A DNA stretch of 64,000 nucleotides from contig NZ_CP054839.1 in the NCBI RefSeq assembly GCF_018141105.1, positions 4,650,001-4,714,000 of the forward strand, read 5' to 3'. The notes beneath the pieces are model-generated. The model was not told the origin of the DNA, did not search any database, and saw nothing but the letters and a program-made list of their open reading frames with translations. This DNA comes from Saccharopolyspora erythraea. GTDB lineage: Bacteria; Actinomycetota; Actinomycetes; Mycobacteriales; Pseudonocardiaceae. This document shows positions 34,501-43,078 of this stretch, in pieces. The translations under genes were made by a program, and so were the position numbers. Position 1 is the stretch's first letter, and the number at the start of each line of letters is the position of its first letter.

Positions 34501-34834
34501 ACTCGGTGCCGTGCGGCCTGCGGTAGCGCACCCTGGTCTGCCTGGACGGCGAGGTGACCAGCTCGCGGCTCGCCGAGCCCTTCGGGCAGAGCCTGCCGCG
34601 GCTGATGGGCGAGTCGGGATCACCCTCGATCTGGGTGACTTCGCCGTCGCGGACGAAGACGCGCTGGCCGCAGCCGACCGCGCAGTACGGGCAGACCGAG
34701 CGCGCCACCTGATCGGCGTCCTCGGTCCGTGAACGCAGGGCGTCGGTGCGCCGCGACCGCGCCGCCGAACCGCGACCCAGCGGGTCGGATCCGGTCAGCT
34801 GGCGGATCACCGGCCACCGCAGCCACTCGGCCAT
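31526..34834 (-). CDS. fdhA: formate dehydrogenase catalytic subunit, selenoprotein (Sec at TGA 34276-34274)
   Basis: A molybdopterin oxidoreductase of 1102 residues when the TGA at 34276-34274 is read as selenocysteine. N-terminal [4Fe-4S] ligands are in VCPYCAVGCGQ and GRLCPKGSA. The TGA falls at about residue 187 in ENQARI-U-HSSTVPGLGTSFGRGG, exactly where formate dehydrogenases carry Sec or Cys followed by His, and sequence similarity continues after it (SDCIVIQGSNMAEAHPV). Later molybdopterin motifs include ILQLLLGNIGRPGGGI and the C-terminal INVALDPNVHIMETKAGTC. It oxidises formate to CO2. There is no Tat signal, so it should face the cytosol. ATG 34834 has GAGGAGAGG at the right distance. 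A SECIS hairpin follows the TGA, and selD lies just upstream. Confidence 0.95.
34244..34276 (-). promoter_or_regulatory. bacterial SECIS element
   Basis: On the minus strand the UGA (34276-34274) is followed after 11 bases by a 7-bp stem, GGUUCCC (34262-34256) with GGGGACC (34250-34244), closing a five-base loop GGUCU (34255-34251). The GGUCU loop and the distance from the UGA match the E. coli fdhF hairpin bound by SelB. It recruits SelB with Sec-tRNA so that the UGA is decoded. Confidence 0.9.
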
Positions 34835-34935
34835 GTACCTCTCCTCGAACGGCTTGATCTCCAGGAGACCACCACCCCCCACCGCTCGCAACGCGAGGAG
34901 GGGACGGATTTCCGTGACGGCCGGCCGGGCGCCGC

Positions 34936-35931
34936 TCAGCGGATCGTGACGACGTGTTCGCCGCGCGGCACCAGCTCCCCGACGACCGGAGCACCCGGGA
35001 CCTCACCGGCGACCAGCAGACCACCCGAGGTCTGCGCGTCGGCCAGCAGCAGCGCCTCGTCCTCGTCGATCGCCGACAGGTCGGTGTGCGGGCGCACCCA
35101 GTCCAGGTTGCGCCTGGTGCCACCGCTGACGTAGCCGTCGCGCAGCGCCTCGCGGGCCCCGGGCAGGTACGGCACGGCCGCGGAGTCGACCACCGCCGAT
35201 ACCCCGCTGGCCCTGGCCAGCTTGAACAGGTGGCCGAGCAGTCCGAAGCCGGTCACGTCGGTCGCGCAGCGCACCCCGGCCGCCACGGCGTCGGCGGCGG
35301 CCTTCGCGTTGAGGCCCGTCATCGCCTCGACCGCCTGCGGGAAGACATCACCGGTCGCCTTGTGCCGGGTGTTGAGCACGCCGATCCCCAGCGGCTTGGT
35401 CAGCGACAGCGGCAGCCCCGGACGCCCGGCGTCGTTGCGCAGCAGGGCGTCCGGATCGCACAGTCCGGTCACCGCCATGCCGTACTTGGGTTCGGGGTCG
35501 TCCACGCTGTGCCCGCCCGCGACCGGGCAGTCCGCCGCGCGGGCGACGTCGGCGCCGCCGCGCAGCACCTCCCGCGCCAGCTCCACCGGCAGCACTTCCC
35601 GGGGCCAGCAGAGCAGGTTGATCGCCAGGACCGGACGCCCGCCCATGGCGTAGATGTCGGAAAGCGCGTTGGCCGCGGCTATCCGTCCCCAGTCGTAGGG
35701 GTCGTCGACGACGGGGGTGAAGAAGTCCGCCGTGCTCAGCACGGCGCCGTCCGCGCCGACGCGCACGGCCGCGGCGTCGTCACCGCCGTCCAGACCGACC
35801 AGCAGACCCGGGTGCGGCTCGGCCAGGCCCGAGACCATGGCTTCGAGCTCTCCCGGCGGGATCTTGCAGGCGCAGCCGCCTCCGTGCGCGTACTGCGTGA
35901 GCCGGTGCGTGGTCGCAGCTTCGAGGTCCAT
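34936..35931 (-). CDS. selD: selenide, water dikinase (selenophosphate synthetase)
   Basis: A 331-residue ATP-dependent enzyme that makes monoselenophosphate, the selenium donor for Sec-tRNA. The N-terminal catalytic loop reads HGGGCACKIPP, with Cys20 and Lys23 at the positions of E. coli Cys17 and Lys20; the organism thus uses Cys, not Sec, here. The ATP-binding Asp residues appear in VGLDGGDDAAAVRV and TADFFTPVVDDPYDWG, and ATDVTGFGLLGHLFKLA is the C-terminal-domain signature. ATG 35931 is the natural start. It lies 101 bases upstream of the fdhA gene on the same strand and probably heads that operon. Confidence 0.96.
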   Translation of the reverse strand: MDLEAATTHRLTQYAHGGGCACKIPPGELEAMVSGLAEPHPGLLVGLDGGDDAAAVRVGADGAVLSTADFFTPVVDDPYDWGRIAAANALSDIYAMGGRPVLAINLLCWPREVLPVELAREVLRGGADVARAADCPVAGGHSVDDPEPKYGMAVTGLCDPDALLRNDAGRPGLPLSLTKPLGIGVLNTRHKATGDVFPQAVEAMTGLNAKAAADAVAAGVRCATDVTGFGLLGHLFKLARASGVSAVVDSAAVPYLPGAREALRDGYVSGGTRRNLDWVRPHTDLSAIDEDEALLLADAQTSGGLLVAGEVPGAPVVGELVPRGEHVVTIR

Positions 35932-35976
35932 GCCCCGACGCTATTCGCCACCCGCCCGCGGAGCATCGGTGATCGC

Positions 35977-36603
35977 TCAGTACAGGTTCTTGGCGTAGTC
36001 CGGGCCGTAGTAGCGCTCCAGTTCCTCCAGCGAGGCCTCCGGTGTATCCAGCGCCTTGGCGATCCGGGCGCGGGACGGCACGGACTCGCCGTTCCAGGTC
36101 TCCTGGTTCCACAGGCCGGAGCGCAGGAACGCCTTGGAGCAGTGGTGGAACACCTCGTCGATCTCCACCAGCAGCGCCACCGACGGCCGGACTCCCCTGA
36201 CCGCCATCCGGTCGAAGAACGGCGCGTCGCGCAGGAGCCTGGCCCTGCCGTTGATGCGCAACGTGTCACCTCGGCCGGGCAGCAGGTAGATGAGCCCGAC
36301 GTGCGGGTTCGCCAGCACGTTGCGGAACCCGTCGACGCGGCGGTTGCCCTTGCGGTCGGGGATGGCGATCGTCCGGTCGTCCAGCACCGCGGTGAAACCG
36401 GCCGGGTCGCCCTTGGGCGAGACGTCGCAGGAGCCGTCCGCGCCGGAGGTCGCGATCAGGCAGAACGGCGACTGCGCCAGCCACTGGCGGTCCAGCTCGT
36501 GCAGCGCGGGCCGGGTCTTGTCCACCGCCCGCTGCAACGGCGCGCCGACGAGCTCGCGCAGCTCGGCCTCGGAGTTGATCTCGACGAATTGCTCGGTGTG
36601 CAC
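35977..36603 (-). CDS. PPOX-class FMN-binding flavoprotein, MSMEG_1061 type
   Basis: A 208-residue member of the pyridoxamine phosphate oxidase-like split-barrel family. Typical blocks are SPFCLIATSGADGSCDVSPKGDPAGF (in two parts: CLIATSGADG and DVSPKGDPAG), DGFRNVLANPHVGLIYLLPGRGDTLRINGRA, and the C-terminal YYGPDYAKNLY. These proteins bind FMN or F420 and act in redox chemistry, mostly uncharacterised. ATG 36603 gives the family N-terminus. It is upstream of selD on the same strand with a 45-base gap, so the two may share a transcript. Confidence 0.88.
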   Translation of the reverse strand: MHTEQFVEINSEAELRELVGAPLQRAVDKTRPALHELDRQWLAQSPFCLIATSGADGSCDVSPKGDPAGFTAVLDDRTIAIPDRKGNRRVDGFRNVLANPHVGLIYLLPGRGDTLRINGRARLLRDAPFFDRMAVRGVRPSVALLVEIDEVFHHCSKAFLRSGLWNQETWNGESVPSRARIAKALDTPEASLEELERYYGPDYAKNLY

Positions 36604-36753
36604 CAGGTGCCCCCTTTTCTCCCAGGGCGAGCCTACGACAACCGATCACACTCCTGACCGGCTTTCTGGGTGACGCCCCAGCTCCGGGCGGTGTCCGGCC
36701 TCTGTGGAGGCCCCGCCCGACGCCGAGGCGCGACAGCTCATATGCTCGGCAGC

Positions 36754-36846
36754 GGAGGCGTAAGGGCTCCTGGTGGACCCCGCGGTCTTCAAAACCGACG
36801 TGGCCGAGCACCTCGGTCAGGCGGGTTCGATTCCCGTCCGCCTCCG
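36754..36846 (+). tRNA. selC: tRNA-Sec (anticodon TCA)
   Basis: A 93-base tRNA. The acceptor arms GGAGGCG (36754-36760) and CGCCTCC (36839-36845) pair, with discriminator G at 36846 and no encoded CCA. The anticodon loop is CTTCAAA, giving anticodon TCA, which reads UGA. A long variable arm (GTGGCCGAGCACCTCGGTCA region) and the T arm GCGGGTTCGATTCCCGT are clear. Long acceptor arm, long D stem and long variable arm are as in bacterial selenocysteine tRNA. It is placed between selD and selA-selB, in the same 12-kb neighbourhood as the fdh genes. Confidence 0.96.
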
Positions 36847-36896
36847 CAGGCGCCGCGGGCCCGGCGGGATCGTGGCTGATCCCGCCGGGCCGCCGC

Positions 36897-37775
36897 TCAT
36901 CCGAAGCTCGCCAGGTAGCTGGCGGCCATGTCCTTGCCGCCGTGCCCGGCCTCGGCCGCCCTGCGGTAGCGCCGCAGGCCCGCCTCCACCAGGTCGGCCC
37001 GGACACCGGCCTGCTCGGCGGCTTCCACGATCAGCCGCGAGTCCTTCTCGGCGTTGGCGACGGTGAAGCTCGGCGTGTAGTCCTCGCCGAGGATCGCCGC
37101 ACCCTTGAGCTGCAGGTAGGCGTTGTCCATCGGCCCGCCCTCGATCACCTCGAGGACCTGGCGGGGATCCACGCCCAGGCCCTCGGCGATGGCTAGCGCC
37201 TCCGCGGTGCCGTGGGTCAGCGCGAACGCCCAGCTCATCAGCGCGAGCTTGAGCCGGGAGCTCGCCCCGCCTGCACCGTCGTCGGAGACCCACAGCGTCC
37301 GCTTGCCGATCACCTCGAACACCGGACGCAGCGCCTCGCGCGCCGGCTCCGGCCCCGAGGCCATCACCACCAGCTGTCCCTGCTCGGCCGGCTGGCGGGT
37401 GCCCACGACGGGCGAGTCGACGAAGACCAGGCCGTGCTCCTCGGCGAACGCCGCCAGCGGCGCCACGGCGTGAACGCCGACGGTGCTGAGCTGAGCCCAC
37501 ACGGCGCCCTCGGCGAGGCCGGGGGCGGCGGCCTCGACCGCCTCCCGCACCCGTGGCCCGTCGTTGAGCGCGGTCAGCACGATTCCCGCGTGCCGGACGG
37601 CATCCGCCGGGGTGGCCGCGACGACCGCGCCCGCGTCGGTCAGCGCTTCGGCCTTCGAGCGCGTGCGGTTCCAGACCCGCACGTCGAACGAGGCCCGGCC
37701 GAGGTTGCGCGCGACGGCGGCGCCGATGATGCCGGTGCCCAGCACCGCCACGGTGCGCCCACGTTCGGTCGACAT
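36897..37775 (-). CDS. NAD(P)-dependent beta-hydroxyacid dehydrogenase (6PGDH-like)
   Basis: A 292-residue Rossmann enzyme of the 3-hydroxyisobutyrate / imine reductase group. The nucleotide motif is VAVLGTGIIGAAVARNLGRA, followed by VRVWNRTRSKAEAL, where Arg suggests NADP. The substrate signature is VDSPVVGTRQPAEQGQL, and the catalytic Lys is in SSRLKLALMSWAFALTHG. The C-terminal all-helical domain supports dimerisation (HGGKDMAASYL). ATG 37775 follows GAAGGGAAG at a suitable distance. It converges on tRNA-Sec and is divergent from the CGNR gene across a 330-base gap. The substrate is unknown. Confidence 0.9.
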   Translation of the reverse strand: MSTERGRTVAVLGTGIIGAAVARNLGRASFDVRVWNRTRSKAEALTDAGAVVAATPADAVRHAGIVLTALNDGPRVREAVEAAAPGLAEGAVWAQLSTVGVHAVAPLAAFAEEHGLVFVDSPVVGTRQPAEQGQLVVMASGPEPAREALRPVFEVIGKRTLWVSDDGAGGASSRLKLALMSWAFALTHGTAEALAIAEGLGVDPRQVLEVIEGGPMDNAYLQLKGAAILGEDYTPSFTVANAEKDSRLIVEAAEQAGVRADLVEAGLRRYRRAAEAGHGGKDMAASYLASFG

Positions 37776-38106
37776 CGGACTTCCCTTCTTCGTTGTTGTT
37801 CTTGCGCTTCGTTGCTCCCGGCGCGAACCACCGGGACGAGGAGGCCGCGGGTTGGGATCGCTGTCCCAGCCCTGAGCCGAGGAGCACGACCACCAGCGGG
37901 CGCCCGCGCGTACAGCTCTGCGACCGACGGGGCGGAACCGCTCAGCTCCGCCGCATCGCGCGCCCACGCAGAGGACCGTGAGCCGCGGCACGGCTACCGC
38001 CATGGCAGGGCTCCTCGGGGATCCGGCGTGGGCGTTGATCAAACGGTCTCGACACTAGCAAACGCGTATGCTCGTGTCAGGCTAGCATCGCGGAAGGAGG
38101 TCGCCC
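37776..38106. other. intergenic region between divergent genes
   Basis: 331 bases between the 6PGDH-like and CGNR genes. The left part has no gene-like frame. The right part (38040-38090) drops in GC and holds CGACACTAGCAAACGCG and TCGTGTCAGGCTAGC, which look like promoter or operator sequence. I see no clear palindrome. Confidence 0.4.
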
Positions 38107-38694
38107 ATGCCGCCCGGACACGGAATCCGCTGGTCCGACCACCACCAGGTGCCGGAGGCGCGGGTGGTGATCTTCGACTTCCTCAACACGCTCGACGAGC
38201 GCACCTTCGGCGGGCTGACCCCGTACGACGAGCTGACCTCACCCGCCGAACTGGACGGCTGGCTCTGCGCCCGCGACCTGGTGTCGCCCGGCACGAGCAC
38301 CGACGAGACCGACTTCCGGATCGCGCTGCGGCTGCGCGAGGTGCTGCGGGACTGCGCGGCCGCCAACCGGACGCGCGAGCGCCCTCCCGAAGACGCGATG
38401 GCCGAACTCGGCCGGGAGCTCCCGCTGCGCGCCGTGGTCGGCGACGACGGCGGCGTTGGCCTGCGGCCCCTCCAGGACGGCGTGCGCGGCGCGCTCGCCC
38501 GGCTGCTCGCCGACGCCGTCCGCGCGAGCATCGACGGGACCTGGGTGCGGATCAAGATGTGCGCCGCCGACAACTGCCGGAACGTCTTCTACGACCACTC
38601 CAAGCCGCGCAACGGGCGCTGGTGCGCGAGCAGCGGCTGCGGGAACCGGATGAAGACGCGGTCCTACCGCCAGCGCAAGCAGGGACGCGACTGA
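38107..38694 (+). CDS. CGNR zinc-finger protein with ABATE domain
   Basis: A 195-residue protein. The N-terminal ABATE-like region (VVIFDFLNTLDERTFGG, LDGWLCARDL) leads to a C-terminal CGNR zinc finger: CAADNCRNVFYDHSKPRNGRWCASSGCGNR, given here as CAADNCRNVF, GRWCASSGCGNR, then a basic tail (KTRSYRQRKQ). Four Cys bind zinc and the tail probably contacts DNA. Such proteins are one-component regulators, often beside the genes they control; here the divergent 6PGDH-like dehydrogenase is the candidate target. ATG 38107 has GGAGG eight bases before it. Confidence 0.9.
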   Translation: MPPGHGIRWSDHHQVPEARVVIFDFLNTLDERTFGGLTPYDELTSPAELDGWLCARDLVSPGTSTDETDFRIALRLREVLRDCAAANRTRERPPEDAMAELGRELPLRAVVGDDGGVGLRPLQDGVRGALARLLADAVRASIDGTWVRIKMCAADNCRNVFYDHSKPRNGRWCASSGCGNRMKTRSYRQRKQGRD

Positions 38695-38714
38695 TCCGCG
38701 GGTGCTGCCGCGGA

Positions 38715-39797
38715 CTACAGATCCACCACCAGGTGGTCGCCACCGGCCCGGGACACGCAGATCATCATGTGCCCGGCGCGCTCGTCGCCGGTCAGCACGT
38801 GGTCGCGGTGCTCGACCCCGCCCGAGAGGACCTTCACCCGGCAGGTGCCGCAGAACCCCTGGCGGCAGGAGAAGGCGACCTGCGGGCGGGCCTCGCGGAT
38901 GACGTCAAGAGCGGAGCGGTCGGCGGGCACGTCCAGGACCCGGCCATCGGTTGCCAACTCCACCTGGAACGGCCTGCCGTCGACGACCGGCGGAGCCGAG
39001 AACCGCTCCCAGTGCACCGCGCCGTTCCCGGTGCGCCGCGCGTCGATCCGCACTCCGGTGATCATGGGCGTGGGCCCGCAGCAGTAGATCGTCGCGTCCG
39101 AGGGCGCGTGCTCCAGCAACTCGCCGCCGGAGGCGGGCACCCCGTACTCGGTGTCGGAGCGGATCCACACCCGCGCGGGGTCGAGTGCGGCGAGCTCGTC
39201 CAGGAAGGGCATCGACTCCCGCGACCTTCCGGTGTAGACCAGCCGCCAGTCGGCGTCTCGCGCCGCGGCGGTGCACACCATCGGCAGGATCGGCGTGATC
39301 CCGATGCCGCCCGCGACGAACAGGTAGCGCGAAGCGGTGATGAAGGGGAAAGCGTTGCGCGGCCCGCGGATCACCAGTGCGCTGCCCTCCCCCAGCTCGT
39401 CGTGGACCTCGCGGGAACCACCGCCGCCGTCGGCGATCCGCCGGACGGCGATCCGGTAGTGGTGGCGGTCCGCCGTGCTGCCGCACAGCGAGTACTGGCG
39501 GATTCGGCCAGACGGCAGCACGACGTCGAGGTGCGCGCCCGGCTGCCACGCGGGAAGCGCCGAACCGTCGGCCGCCCGGAGCCGGAGGCTGACCACGTCC
39601 TCTGCCTCGGTGCGGATCCGGTCGACGACCACGCGCACGTCCCGGTCGACGGCCACGGCCGGCCGCCTGCGCCGCGAGCTCCGCCGGTTGAGCCATTCCA
39701 GTCCCGCAGAGGCGCGGGCGAGGAACCGCAGGAACGGGTCCGCGCCGCGCCCGGTGTGCAGGTGCGGCGGGACCTCGCCGCCGAACGTGGCGGCCAT
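38715..39797 (-). CDS. PDR/VanB-type ferredoxin reductase
   Basis: A 360-residue electron-transfer protein: an FMN/FAD-binding barrel (YSLCGSTADRHHYRIAV), an NAD-binding domain (YLFVAGGIGITPILPM, IYCCGPTPMI) and a C-terminal plant-type [2Fe-2S] ferredoxin (SCRQGFCGTCRVKV, with the fourth Cys in MMICVSRA). This order is that of phthalate dioxygenase reductase and VanB. It probably feeds electrons to the diiron protein encoded just upstream, whose stop overlaps this ATG at 39797 (TGATG). It is the last gene of the operon with that diiron gene, the EphD-like gene and the M24 gene. Confidence 0.9.
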   Translation of the reverse strand: MAATFGGEVPPHLHTGRGADPFLRFLARASAGLEWLNRRSSRRRRPAVAVDRDVRVVVDRIRTEAEDVVSLRLRAADGSALPAWQPGAHLDVVLPSGRIRQYSLCGSTADRHHYRIAVRRIADGGGGSREVHDELGEGSALVIRGPRNAFPFITASRYLFVAGGIGITPILPMVCTAAARDADWRLVYTGRSRESMPFLDELAALDPARVWIRSDTEYGVPASGGELLEHAPSDATIYCCGPTPMITGVRIDARRTGNGAVHWERFSAPPVVDGRPFQVELATDGRVLDVPADRSALDVIREARPQVAFSCRQGFCGTCRVKVLSGGVEHRDHVLTGDERAGHMMICVSRAGGDHLVVDL

Positions 39798-40690
39798 CAG
39801 TGCTCGGCGGACTGGGCCGCGGGCGACTTGGCCAGGTAGGCGATCGCCTGGCTGGTCGACCCGTGCTGAGACGGGTGGTAGGAGCGGCGGAAGAACGAGG
39901 GGAAGGCCCGCAGCAGCTGCCACAGCGACGGCGTGATGCCCAGCCGGCCGGAGCGCAGCAGGTCGCGCCAGCGCGCCTTGCGCGAACCGCGCAGGACCGG
40001 GTCGTGGCGCATCAGGTACCGCACTCCCCGCGTCCACAGCACGAACAGCGCGAAGCCGGCGATCACCATGGCCCGCGCCCGGCGCCCGTACCGGCCGTCG
40101 ACGTGCATGTAGAGGTCGTAGGCCACCGACCGGTGCTCGACCTCCTCGGCTCCGTGCCAGCGCAGCAGGTCCAGCATGGTCGGGTCGGCGCCGGCCTCGT
40201 CGAGCGCGTCGGCGTCGAGGATCCACTGCCCGAGGAAGGCGGTGAAGTGCTCGATGGCCGCGACCAGCGCCAGCCGCTCGACCAGCCACTCCTCCCGCCT
40301 CTCCCCCTCGTACGGGCGGTCGCCGAGCACCTTGCGGAACATCCAGGTGACCTGCTCGACGTAGCGGGTGGTGTCCAGGCCGTGCGCGTCGAAGTGGTCG
40401 ATGACGCCCTGGTGGGACTCGGCGTGCATGGCCTCCTGGCCGATGAAGCCCCGCACGTCCTCCAGCAGGTGCTCGTCCCTGATCAGCGGCAGCGCCTGCT
40501 TGAACACCTCGACGAACCACCGCTCGCCCTCGGGCAGCAGCAGGTGCAGCACGTTGATCATGTGGGTGGCGAAGGGCTCGCCGGGGATCCAGTGCATCGG
40601 CAGCTCCGCCCAGTCGAACTCGACGTCGCGGGCGTGCAGCGCGACCCGGTCCGGCTCCCCGGGGTCGAGGTGCTCGTGCTGATCGGACAT
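39797..40690 (-). CDS. predicted diiron metal-dependent hydrolase (PF10118)
   Basis: A 297-residue helical protein of the Metal_hydrol family. Carboxylate and His ligands of a ferritin-like diiron site can be picked out: LLLPEGERWFVEVFK, FIGQEAMHAESHQGV, ALVAAIEHFTAFLG and RWHGAEEVEHRSVAYD. The family is called hydrolase but the pattern resembles diiron oxygenases such as AurF relatives. Coupling to a ferredoxin reductase gene directly downstream supports an oxygenase role, which is my inference. The start is ATG 40690, 13 bases after the EphD-like stop. The C-terminus has a hydrophobic, possibly membrane-associated, segment (MVIAGFALFVLWTRG). Confidence 0.87.
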   Translation of the reverse strand: MSDQHEHLDPGEPDRVALHARDVEFDWAELPMHWIPGEPFATHMINVLHLLLPEGERWFVEVFKQALPLIRDEHLLEDVRGFIGQEAMHAESHQGVIDHFDAHGLDTTRYVEQVTWMFRKVLGDRPYEGERREEWLVERLALVAAIEHFTAFLGQWILDADALDEAGADPTMLDLLRWHGAEEVEHRSVAYDLYMHVDGRYGRRARAMVIAGFALFVLWTRGVRYLMRHDPVLRGSRKARWRDLLRSGRLGITPSLWQLLRAFPSFFRRSYHPSQHGSTSQAIAYLAKSPAAQSAEH

Positions 40691-40703
40691 CGCTGTTGCT
40701 CCC

Positions 40704-42443
40704 TTACCTCGGGTTCGCCTCGATGCGGGCGGCGGCGCGCAGCAGACCGGGTGTCAGCCGCGAGAGCACCAGGCCGGCGCGGGCCTCGGCGGTGATCGGC
40801 GCGACGGCGGCGTCCCGCTCGATGGCGCGGACGATGCCGGCCGCCGCCCGCTCCGGGGTGAAGCCGCGCCGCCGGTACAACGCGGTCGCGGCCAGCCTGC
40901 GCCTGCCCTGCTCCTCCTCCCCGGCGCCGACGAACCTGGTCGTCGAGGTGATGCCGGTGCTGACCAGCCCGGGGCAGACCGCCGTGACCCCGATGCCCGC
41001 GGAGGCGAGCTCGGCGCGCAGGCATTGGCTCAGCGCCAGCACCGCGGCCTTGGTCGTGGAGTAGGCGGGCAGCGTGCGCGAGGGCAGGTACGCCGCGGCG
41101 GAGGCGATGTTGACGATCCGCCCGCCCTCGCCCCGCTCGGTCATCTGCCGCGCGAACACGCGGCAGCCGTGGATGACGCCCCACAGGTTGACGTCGATGA
41201 CCCGTTCCCAGTCCTCGGGGGTGGTGTCGGCGAAGGGCCCGGCCATCCCGATCCCGGCGTTGTTGACCACGATGTCGGGTACGCCGAACCGGGCGCGGAC
41301 GTCCTCGGCGAAGCGCTGCATCGCCTTCCCGTCGGAGACGTCGACCTGGTACGGCGTCGCACCGGGGCCCAGCAACGCGGCCAGCTCGGCGGTGCGCGCG
41401 GCGGCCTTCTCGTCGACGTCGGCGGCGACGATCTCGGCGCCCCGTTCGGCCAGCTCCAGCGCGGTGGCGCGCCCGATGCCGCTGCCCGCGCCGGTGATGA
41501 CGACCAGCCGGTCGGCGAACCGGCCCGAACCCACCCGGGCCTGCCGCAGCGACCTCGGTTCGGCGCCGGACTCCACGTTCTCGACCAGCTCGGCGGCGCA
41601 CCGGGCGATCAGCCCGGGCCGCGTGCGGGGCAGCCAGTGCCCTCCGGGCAGCCGCCGGATCCGCATCTCCGGCACCCAGCGCGCGGCCGCGGCCTGCAGC
41701 GGGGTGCTCACGAACGGGTCGCCGGTCGGCGCCAGCACCTGGACCGGCACGCTGGTGCGCCGGACACGGGGAGCGGACAGCCGCGGCATCATGTTGGCCC
41801 GGTACAGCTCCAGCCCGCGCACGCCGTCGGCGATCCGCGGCCGCGGCGGGGTTCCGCCTGCCGCCGGGTCCATCTTCTCCACAGTGGACAGTAGCCGCGT
41901 CATCGCGCCGCTGTACCAGGCCAGCTCCGGCAGGACCGGCAGCTGGAAGAACCCGATGTAGCCGGAGAACGCCAGCTGCGTGAGCAGCTGGCGCAGGTTG
42001 CGGGGAGTCGGCCTGCGCCACTGCCCGCGCATCCACGCCCCGGCGTGGTCCAGGCACGGCCCGGAAATGGAGGTGAACGAGGCGATGCGCTCCCGAAGCT
42101 GCTCCTCGGTGACCGCCTGCCAGGTCTGGATCGAGCCCCAGTCGTGGGCGAGCAGGTGCGCGGGCCGGTCCGGGCTCACCGCGTCGAGCACGGCGACCAG
42201 GTCGCCGACGAGCCGGTCGAGCCGGTAGGCCGCCCGCTCACGGGGCTTGTCCGACTCTCCCGCGCCGCGGACGTCGTAGGCGACGACGTGGTAGTCCTCG
42301 GCGAGCACCCGCACGACGCCGTCCCACACCGAGTGGTCGTCGGGGTAGCCGTGCACCGCGACCACGGTCGGCCGGTCCGGATCGCCGTGCTCCCAGACCG
42401 CGAGGGAGAGCCCGTCGCTGGTGGTCACCATTCGGCGCGTCAT
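40704..42443 (-). CDS. ephD: EphD-like alpha/beta hydrolase - short-chain dehydrogenase fusion
   Basis: A 579-residue two-domain protein. Residues 1-290 form an epoxide-hydrolase-type alpha/beta hydrolase with the HGYPDDHSVWD oxyanion region, the nucleophile Asp in LLAHDWGSIQTW and the final His in LPGGHWLPRTRP. Residues 300-579 form an SDR: VITGAGSGIGRAT (cofactor), NNAGIGMAG, the serine in IVNIASAAAYLPS, and YSTTK with the catalytic Tyr and Lys. This fusion is that of mycobacterial EphD, which modifies keto-mycolic acid intermediates; in an organism without mycolates another lipid epoxide or ketone would be the substrate. ATG 42443 overlaps the M24 gene stop (ATGA). Confidence 0.9.
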   Translation of the reverse strand: MTRRMVTTSDGLSLAVWEHGDPDRPTVVAVHGYPDDHSVWDGVVRVLAEDYHVVAYDVRGAGESDKPRERAAYRLDRLVGDLVAVLDAVSPDRPAHLLAHDWGSIQTWQAVTEEQLRERIASFTSISGPCLDHAGAWMRGQWRRPTPRNLRQLLTQLAFSGYIGFFQLPVLPELAWYSGAMTRLLSTVEKMDPAAGGTPPRPRIADGVRGLELYRANMMPRLSAPRVRRTSVPVQVLAPTGDPFVSTPLQAAAARWVPEMRIRRLPGGHWLPRTRPGLIARCAAELVENVESGAEPRSLRQARVGSGRFADRLVVITGAGSGIGRATALELAERGAEIVAADVDEKAAARTAELAALLGPGATPYQVDVSDGKAMQRFAEDVRARFGVPDIVVNNAGIGMAGPFADTTPEDWERVIDVNLWGVIHGCRVFARQMTERGEGGRIVNIASAAAYLPSRTLPAYSTTKAAVLALSQCLRAELASAGIGVTAVCPGLVSTGITSTTRFVGAGEEEQGRRRLAATALYRRRGFTPERAAAGIVRAIERDAAVAPITAEARAGLVLSRLTPGLLRAAARIEANPR

Positions 42444-43048
42444 CGCGTCACCTTCCTGTCCTGCCGGATGCCGGAGCCCGCCGCGACGAACCTCGGCAGC
42501 CGAAAACGGGCCAGGCCGACCTGGTGGGCGATCACGCGCCCCGGGTAGACCTGGTGCCGGTTGTCGTAGCCCTGCTCGCTGATCAGCGCGTCCGCGGCCC
42601 GGTAGATGTCGCTGAGCCTGCGCCCGGCCCGCACCTGCTCGACGATCGGCTCGCGATAGGCGGCCAGGTCGTCCATCAGCCTGTCGTGAATGCGGTTGGC
42701 GCCGAGACATCCCGAGTAGCCGATGTCGGCGACGTAGCCACTGCGCACCGGTGCGCAGTCCAGGATGAACGGCATGCCCTCCTCGAGCCGCCCGCGGGTC
42801 GGGAAGAACTGCAGCGGCACCTTGAACCCGCCGAAGGCCGTGCGGCCGCCGAACCAGGCGAACGGGGCGTGGAACCAGTCCTGCACACCGCGCTCCACGA
42901 GGTGGTGCCGCAGCCGCGCGGCCGCCTCCCGTTCGGTGACGCCGGGCTCCAACCCCCGCGCCACGGCTTCGGCCGCCGAGTACGCGAGCCGCTGGAGTTC
43001 CCGGAACCGGGCGTACTGCGCCGGGTCGGGGACAGGACTGTGGGACAT
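42440..43048 (-). CDS. M24 metallopeptidase-like protein, C-terminally short
   Basis: A 202-residue protein with the first part of the pita-bread fold: two metal Asp in FILDCAPVRSGYVADIGYSG and a His in YPGRVIAHQVG. The two Glu ligands that normally follow in the C-terminal third of M24 enzymes are missing, because the frame ends right at the EphD-like start (ATGA overlap). Either this lineage has lost peptidase activity and keeps the protein in another role, or the 3' part was deleted. ATG 43048 is the natural start, reached after a short low-GC promoter with the palindrome at 43064-43078. First gene of the four-gene operon. Confidence 0.75.
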   Translation of the reverse strand: MSHSPVPDPAQYARFRELQRLAYSAAEAVARGLEPGVTEREAAARLRHHLVERGVQDWFHAPFAWFGGRTAFGGFKVPLQFFPTRGRLEEGMPFILDCAPVRSGYVADIGYSGCLGANRIHDRLMDDLAAYREPIVEQVRAGRRLSDIYRAADALISEQGYDNRHQVYPGRVIAHQVGLARFRLPRFVAAGSGIRQDRKVTR

Positions 43049-43063
43049 GACCCGGACAGTACC

Positions 43064-43078
43064 AACATTGTCAATGTT
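43064..43078. promoter_or_regulatory. palindrome AACATT-GTC-AATGTT
   Basis: Perfect 6-3-6 inverted repeat 16-30 bases before the M24 start and about 80 bases before selA, in a low-GC divergent promoter region. A looser TTGT-AACAA pair follows at 43082-43090. It is a plausible operator for the EphD operon; no regulator gene is adjacent. Confidence 0.5.

Noticed and set aside
31706-34732. A 1008-codon open frame on the plus strand opposite the formate dehydrogenase gene
   Set aside because: It is a high-GC shadow: the minus strand holds the conserved molybdopterin enzyme, and the plus frame has a Val/Arg/His/Gly-rich composition without family motifs.
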